The notes under the pieces: model-generated
Seen by the model: the letters and a program-made list of their open reading frames with translations, nothing else
Databases searched by the model: none
Told to the model about the DNA's origin: nothing
Source: CAMDTE01 sp034679985
Lineage (GTDB): Bacteria; Bacteroidota; Bacteroidia; Flavobacteriales; Schleiferiaceae
DNA length: 34,008 nucleotides
NCBI GenBank assembly: GCA_034679985.1
Contig: JAXITR010000019.1
Location: 1-34,008 of the forward strand
Reading direction: 5' to 3'
In this document: one piece after another, positions 15,434 to 22,734 of the stretch
Numbering within the stretch: position 1 is the stretch's first letter
How the letters are laid out: the number at the start of each line of letters is the position of its first letter
Program-made: the position numbers and the translations under genes

Positions 15434-16876
15434 ATGCAACACGCACGTGTCTTTACCATTTCCTCAGGTGCCTGGCCCCGGCCCGTTGAATTGGACGCAA
15501 CGCATCGGCCCGGGATACGCTGGGAACTGATCGGCTTTACCGAGCGAATTGTTCGCGAGTCTCCACAACGTGTGCGCCATGCTTGGCGCAGCACCCGGCA
15601 ACCGTGGCCGTCCGGCAAGTGGGTCATCAGTCTGTCTCCAGCCGCACTGCCCAAGCCCGGTGCCGCGGTAGATCTCCCGCTGGCTTTGGCCATCCACTTG
15701 GCCCACCGAAGAAAATCAACAAATCTGTGGGCGATGGGCGAGTTGCACTTCGACGGCCGGGTCCTTCCGGTTCCTGGAATTCCCGCGTTGGTTTCTATTG
15801 CCCTCGCTCAAGGAGCTGATCGGATTTTGCTGCCGCAGGCCTCACAGGAAGAATTAGGCGACCATCCCAAGATTCGCTATGTGAGCACCTTGGAAGAGGC
15901 TTTTGCTCAGTTGGATTTCTGGGAGGAAAACGAAGAGTCCGAGCCCGCTCTCCCGAGAAATCGAGCGCTTGAATCGCCGGAACGTCAAAAAGCATCCTTT
16001 AATTTTTGGGACTCTTTCCAAGGGAATCCAAAATTGCAATGGGCAGCATTGGTTGCCGTCCACGGAGGACATCATGCGTTCTTTTGGGCAAAACCAAAGT
16101 TCCCGTGGTCCAACTGGGTTGCCACGGTCCAGCAACTTCATTACGGCCGATTGGAGGCCGCGAAGGCACCCTTTAGGGAGTTTCCAACGCGCTTGATCAC
16201 CAGTGTTATGCCGTCTTTGGGCAGCACCCCCGGACTGATGGACCCATTTACCAACGAGGTGACGCAAGCGAATGGTGGAATACTAGCAATGGGTCGGTGG
16301 TTGGAACAAGATCCCCGCATTGAGGACCGTTTGGCCGCCGTTTTGGAACGAGGGACGGCTTTGTTGGGAAGGGGGCAAGACCATTGGGCGGTACCGGCAC
16401 GATTTCAATTGGTCTTGGCAAGTGCCCCGTGCGCGTGCGGGCCAATAGTTTCGTGCATTTGCAGCAACCACCAACTGCGCGCATGGAAACAAAAAATCCG
16501 CAAACCTTTTTTGGAGCGATTGGATTTGGGATTGGACGAACAAAAATCCGAGGAGTTTTCAGCCCTATCTTGGACACAAGCATTAGATCAACTGGGCCAG
16601 GGTCAGAAAATTTGGACGCAGCGCTTTGTTCAGTACTCGGAAGAGCGTTGGACCAACCGGCAAGTGCCCGTACATCGGTTGTTGGAGTTGTTCCATGCGA
16701 ACAAAGACACACTGGCTTGGTTTGAAAAAGAGCAGGCCACTGCCCGTTGGATGGGAAGTCGTATGGCACAAATTTTGCGTATTGCCCGTAGTTTAGCAGA
16801 TTTGCAAGGAAAAGATACGGTAGAGATTCACCACATGAAGCAAGCTGTTCAACTGAATACTGCCTTTTCAACCTAA
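15434..16876 (+). CDS. ComM/YifB-like protein with degenerate AAA+ core
   Basis: A 480-residue protein, close to the ComM/YifB length of about 510. The N-terminal Lon-like domain (about 1-160) is well kept: SLSPAALPKPGAAVDLPLAL, then LWAMGELHFDGRVLPVPGI and ADRILLP. GGHHAFF at 211-217 marks the AAA+ start, but the P-loop equivalent (219-226) reads AKPKFPWS instead of GPPGSGKT. The Walker B region (280-287) is NGGILAMG, not NGVLFLDE. Sensor 1 is changed, while the cysteine cluster C333, C335, C341, C343 and the arginine block FLERLDL remain. The C-terminal helical domain (about 370-480) with ILRIARSLADLQGKD and HHMKQAVQLNT is recognisable. ComM is a helicase in natural transformation; this one cannot bind ATP normally. 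It lies 10 bp before the ABC gene. Confidence 0.82.
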   Translation: MQHARVFTISSGAWPRPVELDATHRPGIRWELIGFTERIVRESPQRVRHAWRSTRQPWPSGKWVISLSPAALPKPGAAVDLPLALAIHLAHRRKSTNLWAMGELHFDGRVLPVPGIPALVSIALAQGADRILLPQASQEELGDHPKIRYVSTLEEAFAQLDFWEENEESEPALPRNRALESPERQKASFNFWDSFQGNPKLQWAALVAVHGGHHAFFWAKPKFPWSNWVATVQQLHYGRLEAAKAPFREFPTRLITSVMPSLGSTPGLMDPFTNEVTQANGGILAMGRWLEQDPRIEDRLAAVLERGTALLGRGQDHWAVPARFQLVLASAPCACGPIVSCICSNHQLRAWKQKIRKPFLERLDLGLDEQKSEEFSALSWTQALDQLGQGQKIWTQRFVQYSEERWTNRQVPVHRLLELFHANKDTLAWFEKEQATARWMGSRMAQILRIARSLADLQGKDTVEIHHMKQAVQLNTAFST

Positions 16877-16886
16877 TCTCCCCCAA

Positions 16887-18554
16887 ATGCCCATGGGCCA
16901 AAGCACTACGCCAAACTTTAAATTACTCACGCGCTTGCTGTCTAACGACCGCAAGGACATGGGGCGCGTGGTGGTCTTTGCCACACTGCACGGGGCGATT
17001 TCGCTGTCTTTCCCTTTGGGCATCCAAGCACTCATCGGCCAGATAATGGGCGGCCGACTATCGGCCTCGTGGTGGTTGTTGGTGGCGGGCGTGCTGTTTG
17101 CCATTGTGCTCGCCGGTGTATTGTACCTCATGCAGTTGCGCATTGTGGAACTGCTTCAGCAGCGAATTTTTGTTCGTTCTTCGTTTGAGTTTGCGCACCG
17201 GATTCCTTTGCTTCGTTCGGATGTCCTCCGTCGGGATTATTTGCCCGATTTGATCAACCGCTTTTTCGACACCCTCACCGTCCAAAAGGAGCTGCCCAAG
17301 CTGATTGTGGACGGAGCAACGGCCATCCTTCAGATTTTCTTTGGTTTGTTGCTGCTGCTGCTCTACGATACCTGGTTTGTTCTTGTGGCGGTAGCGATTA
17401 TTGCTTTGGTGGTATTGGCCATTCGGGTCAGTCTGTACCGGGGTCTGTCTACGAGTTACGAAGAGAGCACGCACAAGCACGAAGTAGCGCAGCAATTAGA
17501 GGAGATGGCCCGCATCGGACCGGCCTTGAAAGCCGAAGGCGAAACAGGCAGGGCGCATGCTCGCGTAGACGAGGCGGTCAATCGTTATTTGGACGCGCGT
17601 ACGCGGCATTTCCGCATCCTCTACGGCCAGCATATTTGGATGGTCATTGTACGCTTTGCGTTTACTGCGTTGTTGTTGATCGCGGGAGGAGCTTTGGTAG
17701 TCGAACGTACCGTAAGTATTGGCGAGTTTGTTGCGGTGGAGATCGTATTCTTCATCATCATGAACAATGCGGAGAAGATATTTCGTTTGTTGGAAGGTTT
17801 GTACGACGTACACGCTGGGGTAGAGAAAATTGCCTCGGTAGTGCAGTTGCCGCTGGAGAAACAGCCCGACGGCGGCAGCCCAGGAGCCAATTTACCTTCC
17901 TGGGAACTGGAGTGGAGTCCTTGGGGGTTGAACGTTCCCGCAGGAAAAAAAGTTGGCTTGGTCTTGGGCGAAGGGACGCAAGTTCAGCCCTTTTTTGAGG
18001 CGCTGGCCATGCCCCTTTCCGATGCAGGCGAAGGCATGAAAATCAACGGTCTTTCGGTACAACTCTGGGACCAAAAGGCCTACGCGAAGCGTTTGGAAGA
18101 CAACCTACCTTACTACGGCTTTGTGTCCGGGTCCGTCATGGATAACCTGATGCGACGTGGCGCCAACCGGGAAGAGGTGGTGGCCGCCTTGCTTCGCTTG
18201 GGCCTGCAGCCGGAACATTTTGGAGAGGCCGGATGGCAGACCCAAATTCATCCGGATTTCTTTCGTTGGCACCCCGAACTGGCCATGCAGCTGCACAGCG
18301 CGCGAGCATTAGCGGGAGACGCGTCGCTGCGAATCATGTACGATGCCCTGGCCGGTCTACGACCCAAGGAACGCGAACAGTGGTTGGACGAAATGGTGCG
18401 CGCCGGGCAATCGGGTACCTTGGTCTGCATCACGCACCGCAAAGACGCCCTCAAGCGGATGGATCTTGTGGTGGTGGTACAAAACGATCAATGTGTCTAC
18501 CAAGGATCGTGGAGCCAAATGCCTAACGAACTCAAAGAAAACGAGATATGTTAA
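16887..18554 (+). CDS. ABC exporter with degenerate nucleotide-binding domain
   Basis: A 555-residue type I ABC exporter architecture. The membrane domain (about 20-330) has five or six helices, for example 57-78, 147-185 and 250-300. The ATP-binding-like domain (about 335-555) aligns end to end, but its motifs are gone. The Walker A position (360-368) reads LGEGTQVQP, with Val366 at the lysine position. The Q-loop glutamine is missing before FVSGSVMDNL. The signature (461-465) is WHPEL in place of LSGGQ. Walker B Asp-Glu is Tyr485-Asp486. Only the H-loop His517 in CITHRKDAL is kept, along with the ARAL block. The next gene overlaps by 7 bp and encodes its HlyD-type adaptor. Family members export proteins or peptides by type I secretion; this one cannot hydrolyse ATP in the usual way. 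Confidence 0.85.
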   Translation: MPMGQSTTPNFKLLTRLLSNDRKDMGRVVVFATLHGAISLSFPLGIQALIGQIMGGRLSASWWLLVAGVLFAIVLAGVLYLMQLRIVELLQQRIFVRSSFEFAHRIPLLRSDVLRRDYLPDLINRFFDTLTVQKELPKLIVDGATAILQIFFGLLLLLLYDTWFVLVAVAIIALVVLAIRVSLYRGLSTSYEESTHKHEVAQQLEEMARIGPALKAEGETGRAHARVDEAVNRYLDARTRHFRILYGQHIWMVIVRFAFTALLLIAGGALVVERTVSIGEFVAVEIVFFIIMNNAEKIFRLLEGLYDVHAGVEKIASVVQLPLEKQPDGGSPGANLPSWELEWSPWGLNVPAGKKVGLVLGEGTQVQPFFEALAMPLSDAGEGMKINGLSVQLWDQKAYAKRLEDNLPYYGFVSGSVMDNLMRRGANREEVVAALLRLGLQPEHFGEAGWQTQIHPDFFRWHPELAMQLHSARALAGDASLRIMYDALAGLRPKEREQWLDEMVRAGQSGTLVCITHRKDALKRMDLVVVVQNDQCVYQGSWSQMPNELKENEIC

Positions 18555-19849
18555 ATTTGAGCGATGAGCGCGTGGTAGAGCAGGTCAATCCTAGGTTCCT
18601 TACGACGCTGGAAAAAACCTCAACAAAGGGCGGTATGCTTTCCGCTCAGCGCTGGGTGTACTTTACTTCTGCATTTGTGGTAGCGGCCTTGTTTTTGCCT
18701 TGGACGCAGAACATAACCGAGTACGGGGTGGTAACCGTTCGGGAACCTAATTCGCGTCCGCAGTTGGTTACGGCTGTTGTGTCGGGTAGAATTGCCGAAT
18801 GGCGTGTGCGCGAAGGCGATACGGTGCGCAAAGGGGATACCTTGGTGTATTTGGGTGAAGTCAAGGAAGACTACATGGACCCCCAATTGTTGGTGCGTTT
18901 AAAGTCCGAGCTAGAGGCCAAGCAAAACGCATACTCTTCCTACATGGCCAAGGCGGATGCCTTAGAAGATCAGTGGGTAGCACTGCGTAGGGCCGGTGGG
19001 TTCGACGTCCGTGCCACCACCTTGAAGGCCATCAGCGATTCAGCGGAAGCGTCGGCGCAGCGAATTTCTTTAACCCTGGCCGAGCGGCAAATGGCCCGCG
19101 CGGACACCTTGGCGCGCATCGGGGTCAAGAGTTTGTACGAGTGGGAACAACGCCAGGATAAGTTTCAGGAGACCAAATCCAAGTCCATCAGCGCCACCAA
19201 CAACGTGGGTCGTGCGCAAGCAGACATTGAATGGAAGCGCTCGTCGTACCGCGAAAAAGAGGCCAAATTGGTGTCCGACCGCGCCGCGGCTCTAGCGGAT
19301 GCGGCATCGGCCCAAGGCGAAGTTCAGAAATTGGAAAGCAAGCTCTCCAGCCTGCGCATCCGCGTGGACAATCGCTATTTGCTGGCGCCCGCCGACGGTA
19401 TGGTGTCTCGGATCTTTGTGCCCGGATTGGGGCAAACGGTTAAGGAAGCAGAGCCCCTGGTTGAGGTGGTGCCCTCCGCCGGGTCGCGTGCGGTGGAGAT
19501 GCAGGTTCCTCCCCAAGACATTGCCTTGGTGCACGTTGGCCTGACCGCGCAAGTAGCCTTCGACGGTTGGCCGTCCCTTCCTTTGCCGGGATGGCCCGCG
19601 GGAAGTACGGGGGTGTTTGCGTCTCGGGTAGTGGCGGTGAGTCCAACGCCTGCCGCCGACGGAAAGTTTCGGATCCTCTTGGTGCCCACCGAGCCTTGGC
19701 CGGACGAATTGGCCTTGGGAACGGGCACCTACGGTGTATTGTTGCTGAAGAATGTACCGCTGTGGTACGAAATCTGGCGTCAATTCAATGGATTTCCGCC
19801 GGACTACTACTTGCCCGCTGGTTCCGCTGCAAAAGCTAAAAAATCATGA
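18548..19849 (+). CDS. HlyD-family periplasmic adaptor protein
   Basis: A 433-residue membrane-fusion protein that links an inner-membrane transporter to a TolC-like channel. A short cytosolic N terminus is followed by one membrane helix (about 36-52, VYFTSAFVVAALFLPW). The two halves of the lipoyl domain lie at about 76-103 (VVSGRIAEWRVREGDTVRKG) and about 277-312 (LLAPADGMVSRIFVPGLGQT). Between them is a long coiled coil rich in A, K, E and R (about 110-270). The C-terminal part is a beta-barrel domain. The ATG at 18548 overlaps the ABC stop by 7 bp, and the stop overlaps the TolC-like gene by 4 bp. The domain order is normal, so the adaptor looks functional although its ABC partner is degenerate. 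Confidence 0.9.
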   Translation: MLNLSDERVVEQVNPRFLTTLEKTSTKGGMLSAQRWVYFTSAFVVAALFLPWTQNITEYGVVTVREPNSRPQLVTAVVSGRIAEWRVREGDTVRKGDTLVYLGEVKEDYMDPQLLVRLKSELEAKQNAYSSYMAKADALEDQWVALRRAGGFDVRATTLKAISDSAEASAQRISLTLAERQMARADTLARIGVKSLYEWEQRQDKFQETKSKSISATNNVGRAQADIEWKRSSYREKEAKLVSDRAAALADAASAQGEVQKLESKLSSLRIRVDNRYLLAPADGMVSRIFVPGLGQTVKEAEPLVEVVPSAGSRAVEMQVPPQDIALVHVGLTAQVAFDGWPSLPLPGWPAGSTGVFASRVVAVSPTPAADGKFRILLVPTEPWPDELALGTGTYGVLLLKNVPLWYEIWRQFNGFPPDYYLPAGSAAKAKKS

Positions 19850-21318
19850 GGCGAAGTGCCCTTTTGGCATTCCTAGTGGTTACGAGCGGGGCTTTTGCGC
19901 GTCCCGTCAAATCTGCACGTTTCCTAGATGCGGTAGCTGAGGCTCCAGCTTTTGCTAACGTTTCTTTGGACACTACTTCGTGGACGTACGGTCAATTTCT
20001 GCAAGAAGTACTGGAGTACCATCCCTTGTGGAAGTCCGCGCAGGCGAAGGCAGACGCCGCATCTGGAAAAGTATTGGAAGCACGGTCCGCCTTTGATCCG
20101 GTACTGGCCGGAAAAGACGAAGCCAAGCAAGATCCGGCTGGATTCTTGTACCGAAAACAAGGAGTGGAGGCCGTAGTTCCCACGTGGACCGGGGTGGACT
20201 TGGTAGCCAAATCCGCCCTTTCGAGCGGAGCGGATTTGAATCCGGAGGACGAGACGGGCGCGGGTGGTTTGCTGGCGGTGGGGGTGTCCTTGCCGTTGGG
20301 TCCTCAATTGTTGTGGGACCAGCGCAGGGCATCCGTTCGTCAGGCTGAATTACTGCTTCAGGAAGCTGAGTGGAAGCAAGATCAAATGCGTCGAAAATTG
20401 ATGTCCGACGCCTCCAAGGCCTACGCCGATTGGGCTGCTGCGCACGACGTCCGCGCGGCCAATCTGCGCGCTGAGCGTTTGGCGAAAATCCGGAAACAAA
20501 TGGTGATCGAGGCGTTTCGGCAACGCGAGAAGTCCGCCATGGATACGTTGGAAGCGCACATGGCCTTGGCGGATCGCCACCGCCAACGATCCGAAGCGGA
20601 AGTGGATTGGGCCTCGGCCCGCATGCGCTTGGCCCTCTATCGATGGGCAGAGGACGCCTCCTTGGGCCTGCCGGATGCGCTGTGGGAACCCGGAATGAAT
20701 CGGTTCACCGGAGTGGTGACAGTGGAGGATTCCAGCAGTGCGTGGAGTTCCTGGAATACGGGTGCTTTTTGGTCTGCGGTGGGCGTTCCCGTGGAATTGG
20801 CCGAGAATTACAAGCGTTTGGCACAAACGCAGTGGCTGCCGGCGCCCGTCTTGGAATACCGCGTCTGGCAAAAAGGCACCACGTCTTTTACTCCGGATCC
20901 GGACTACGCCCAATGGAATGTAGGTTGGAAGGTTCCTTTGCTGCTTCGCAAGAGCCGCGGCGCCTACCGATATGCCAAAAACCAATGGCTGCACGAAACC
21001 GCGCAGGCCCAATGGGAGCGTGGACAGCTGGAGCGCTGGTTTCAGTCCAAGTGGATTGAGCGAAAGGAACTGCGCAAGCAACTTTTGGCCGTGCGCGAGG
21101 CGGAAAAAGCCGCGGAACGATTGTACAGTTTGGAGACGCGCAAGTTCATTCTGGGCGAAAGCACCCTGTTCATCGTGAATGCGCGGGAAGCCAAATACTT
21201 GGAGGCCGTGCAAAAGCGCGCCACCACCGAGGCCAAGTGGCTCGGGTTGGAGGCGGAACTCTACGCCCTTACTTCCAGCGGCGATCCTTGGGATCGGGTG
21301 CGTTCTTCGTCCAGATGA
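19846..21318 (+). CDS. TolC-family outer-membrane channel protein
   Basis: A 490-residue exported protein. A signal peptide is at residues 1-18 (MRRSALLAFLVVTSGAFA). The mature part has two repeats of long amphipathic helices, typical of the TolC periplasmic tunnel: QFLQEVLEYHPLWKSAQAKA near residue 50, VRQAELLLQEAEWKQDQMRR near residue 165 and a second set from about residue 370 (VREAEKAAERLYSLETRKF). GVSLPLG (about 146-152) lies at a repeat boundary, as in other members, and ESTLFIVNAREAKYLEA near residue 439 is the usual C-terminal block. The ATG overlaps the adaptor stop. It ends the cluster; its 3' end overlaps the convergent gene by 50 bp. It presumably forms the outer-membrane exit of the complex. 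Confidence 0.88.
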   Translation: MRRSALLAFLVVTSGAFARPVKSARFLDAVAEAPAFANVSLDTTSWTYGQFLQEVLEYHPLWKSAQAKADAASGKVLEARSAFDPVLAGKDEAKQDPAGFLYRKQGVEAVVPTWTGVDLVAKSALSSGADLNPEDETGAGGLLAVGVSLPLGPQLLWDQRRASVRQAELLLQEAEWKQDQMRRKLMSDASKAYADWAAAHDVRAANLRAERLAKIRKQMVIEAFRQREKSAMDTLEAHMALADRHRQRSEAEVDWASARMRLALYRWAEDASLGLPDALWEPGMNRFTGVVTVEDSSSAWSSWNTGAFWSAVGVPVELAENYKRLAQTQWLPAPVLEYRVWQKGTTSFTPDPDYAQWNVGWKVPLLLRKSRGAYRYAKNQWLHETAQAQWERGQLERWFQSKWIERKELRKQLLAVREAEKAAERLYSLETRKFILGESTLFIVNAREAKYLEAVQKRATTEAKWLGLEAELYALTSSGDPWDRVRSSSR

Positions 21319-21880
21319 GCGGACCCTCGCAGCCGTCGAGGTCGATGATGACGGAGGTTTCGGTGCTGAAGTACTGCGCCATTTTGGTGCGCCACTCGCG
21401 GAATGCTTGAGCGTCGTATTGGGCGCAGGGCAGGGTGAGCAACAGGATGGACTGGTTGTTGATGACGACGATTCCAGGAGGAGCCTCTGGAACCGATTTG
21501 GTGTCTCGGCCCGGCCGCACGGCAGTGGGTCCCATAAAGGACTTCAACCAGTTTTTAACGGCCCAGTCGCGATCTTCCACGGAGGCGTAGTGCACGGCGG
21601 TCAGGGTAACGGAAAATTTCACCTTGTTGCCCAGATTGTTGGCGCGCTTTGCTTTTTCCACAAGTTCAACCTGCGACCATTGCGCGGCGTCGTCCAAATT
21701 GAGGCCGCCCAAACGCAAGGTGCTTACGTTGAGTTCCTTGCGTTGGAAATTGCTGCCCAAATCCGCGGCAAATGCGCTGCAGTTTTGGTTGAGTTCTTCC
21801 CAAGTTTGGCCGGATAATTGCAGGCTACCCACCACCAGTGCGCCCACCCATAAGGTGCGGCCTAAAATCCATCGAGTCAT
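21269..21880 (-). CDS. Secreted protein of unknown function
   Basis: A 203-residue protein with an N-terminal hydrophobic signal (TLWVGALVVGSLQLSGQ, about residues 9-25) and no other membrane helix. The mature part is mostly polar, with strands such as NKVKFSVTLTAVHY and a C-terminal SVIIDLDGCEGPLIW. I recognise no family. The ATG at 21880 is preferred to an upstream TTG; it follows GACCTTTG (minus strand 21891-21884) by 3 nt, which would make it leaderless. The 3' end overlaps the TolC-like gene by 50 bp in convergent orientation, and the gene is divergent from the DUF481-like gene. Confidence 0.7.
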   Translation of the reverse strand: MTRWILGRTLWVGALVVGSLQLSGQTWEELNQNCSAFAADLGSNFQRKELNVSTLRLGGLNLDDAAQWSQVELVEKAKRANNLGNKVKFSVTLTAVHYASVEDRDWAVKNWLKSFMGPTAVRPGRDTKSVPEAPPGIVVINNQSILLLTLPCAQYDAQAFREWRTKMAQYFSTETSVIIDLDGCEGPLIWTKNAPDPKDRRWK

Positions 21881-21883
21881 AAT

Positions 21884-21904
21884 CAAAGGTCGTAACTATT
21901 TTTG
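21884..21904. promoter_or_regulatory. Back-to-back -7 elements for divergent secreted-protein genes
   Basis: The plus strand carries TATTTTTG at 21897-21904, a perfect TAnnTTTG, with ATG 4 nt later (21909). The minus strand carries GACCTTTG (21891-21884), one mismatch, with ATG 3 nt later (21880). The elements are 5 bp apart, so both genes are predicted to be leaderless and to compete for polymerase. Confidence 0.5.
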
Positions 21905-21908
21905 TAGC

Positions 21909-22700
21909 ATGAACGGCAAAGACAATGCCAGTTGGGCGCGTTGGGTGCTGTTGGGGTGGTTGTGGGTCAACGGCATTGCCGCAAACGCGCAGATTGTGAA
22001 CATTGAGTCCATGCGCGGGGCCACCGGGGATTCGTCGGGCACCCACGGGGTACTGGACGGTCAATTTTACATTGGAGGCGCGCAGAACGTGTTGTTGCGG
22101 ACCTACGGCGCGGCCAACGTGCGAAAGAGTGTGGGAAACGAAACGTACTACGGGATTGTCAGCGGCTCCTTTTCCACGCGGGTTGGAGGGGATCGACTCC
22201 TATTTGAAAGCAATGCGTTTTTGCACGGTCGGTACAACTTGGAGCTGCAACCGCGCCTGACGTTGGAGGCCTTTTTCCAGTACCAGCGGGACCGGCCCCT
22301 GCGGATCGCACAACGCTACAACGCGGGCTTTGGGCCCCGCATCAAAACCGTACGCGCGAAGTCCTGGGAAATTTACTGGAGCCCGCTGCTGATGGGCGAA
22401 TTTGATTTGGAAGAAAAGACCGGCGTCCTGAACTACGCCTTGCGCCTGAGCACCTACGTCAGTTCCGACGTTCGTTTGTCCGACAAATCCCGATGGAACA
22501 CGGTTTTGTACTACCAGCCCGACTTGTTTCGTTGGAATGATTTCCGGATGGTGTTCAACACCCGGTTGCAGACGTCCTTGACGCGTCGGTTGCAGTGGGT
22601 AACCTCAGGTTTTGTCAATTACGACGCCTATCCGGCTGATTTTGCGGGGGTTCCCGCCTTCACTTTTGGGACCACTACCGGCCTGAGCTACAAATTTTAA
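21909..22700 (+). CDS. DUF481-like outer-membrane protein
   Basis: A 263-residue exported protein with a signal peptide ending near IAANAQ (residue 28). The mature protein consists of successive amphipathic strands: TYYGIVSGSFSTRVGGDRLL, ESNAFLHGRYNLEL, LTLEAFFQYQRDRPLRIAQR, then ALRLSTYVSSDVRL and TVLYYQPDLF, ending in the barrel-like strand TTGLSYKF. This resembles the DUF481 family (YdiY-type salt-induced outer-membrane proteins) in pattern, including the block around Q-x-Q-R-D-x-x-x-x-x-x-R-x-N-A-G-x-G. The function of the family is unknown. ATG at 21909 follows a perfect TATTTTTG element by 4 nt. It converges on folC with a 34-bp gap. Confidence 0.75.
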   Translation: MNGKDNASWARWVLLGWLWVNGIAANAQIVNIESMRGATGDSSGTHGVLDGQFYIGGAQNVLLRTYGAANVRKSVGNETYYGIVSGSFSTRVGGDRLLFESNAFLHGRYNLELQPRLTLEAFFQYQRDRPLRIAQRYNAGFGPRIKTVRAKSWEIYWSPLLMGEFDLEEKTGVLNYALRLSTYVSSDVRLSDKSRWNTVLYYQPDLFRWNDFRMVFNTRLQTSLTRRLQWVTSGFVNYDAYPADFAGVPAFTFGTTTGLSYKF

Positions 22701-22734
22701 CAGATCCGTTTGCCGGACGGTCGTTTCACGGCCT

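Noticed and set aside
22701..22734. Possible terminator between the DUF481-like gene and folC
   Set aside because: Only a 4-bp stem (CCGT/ACGG) without T-tract; too weak to call.
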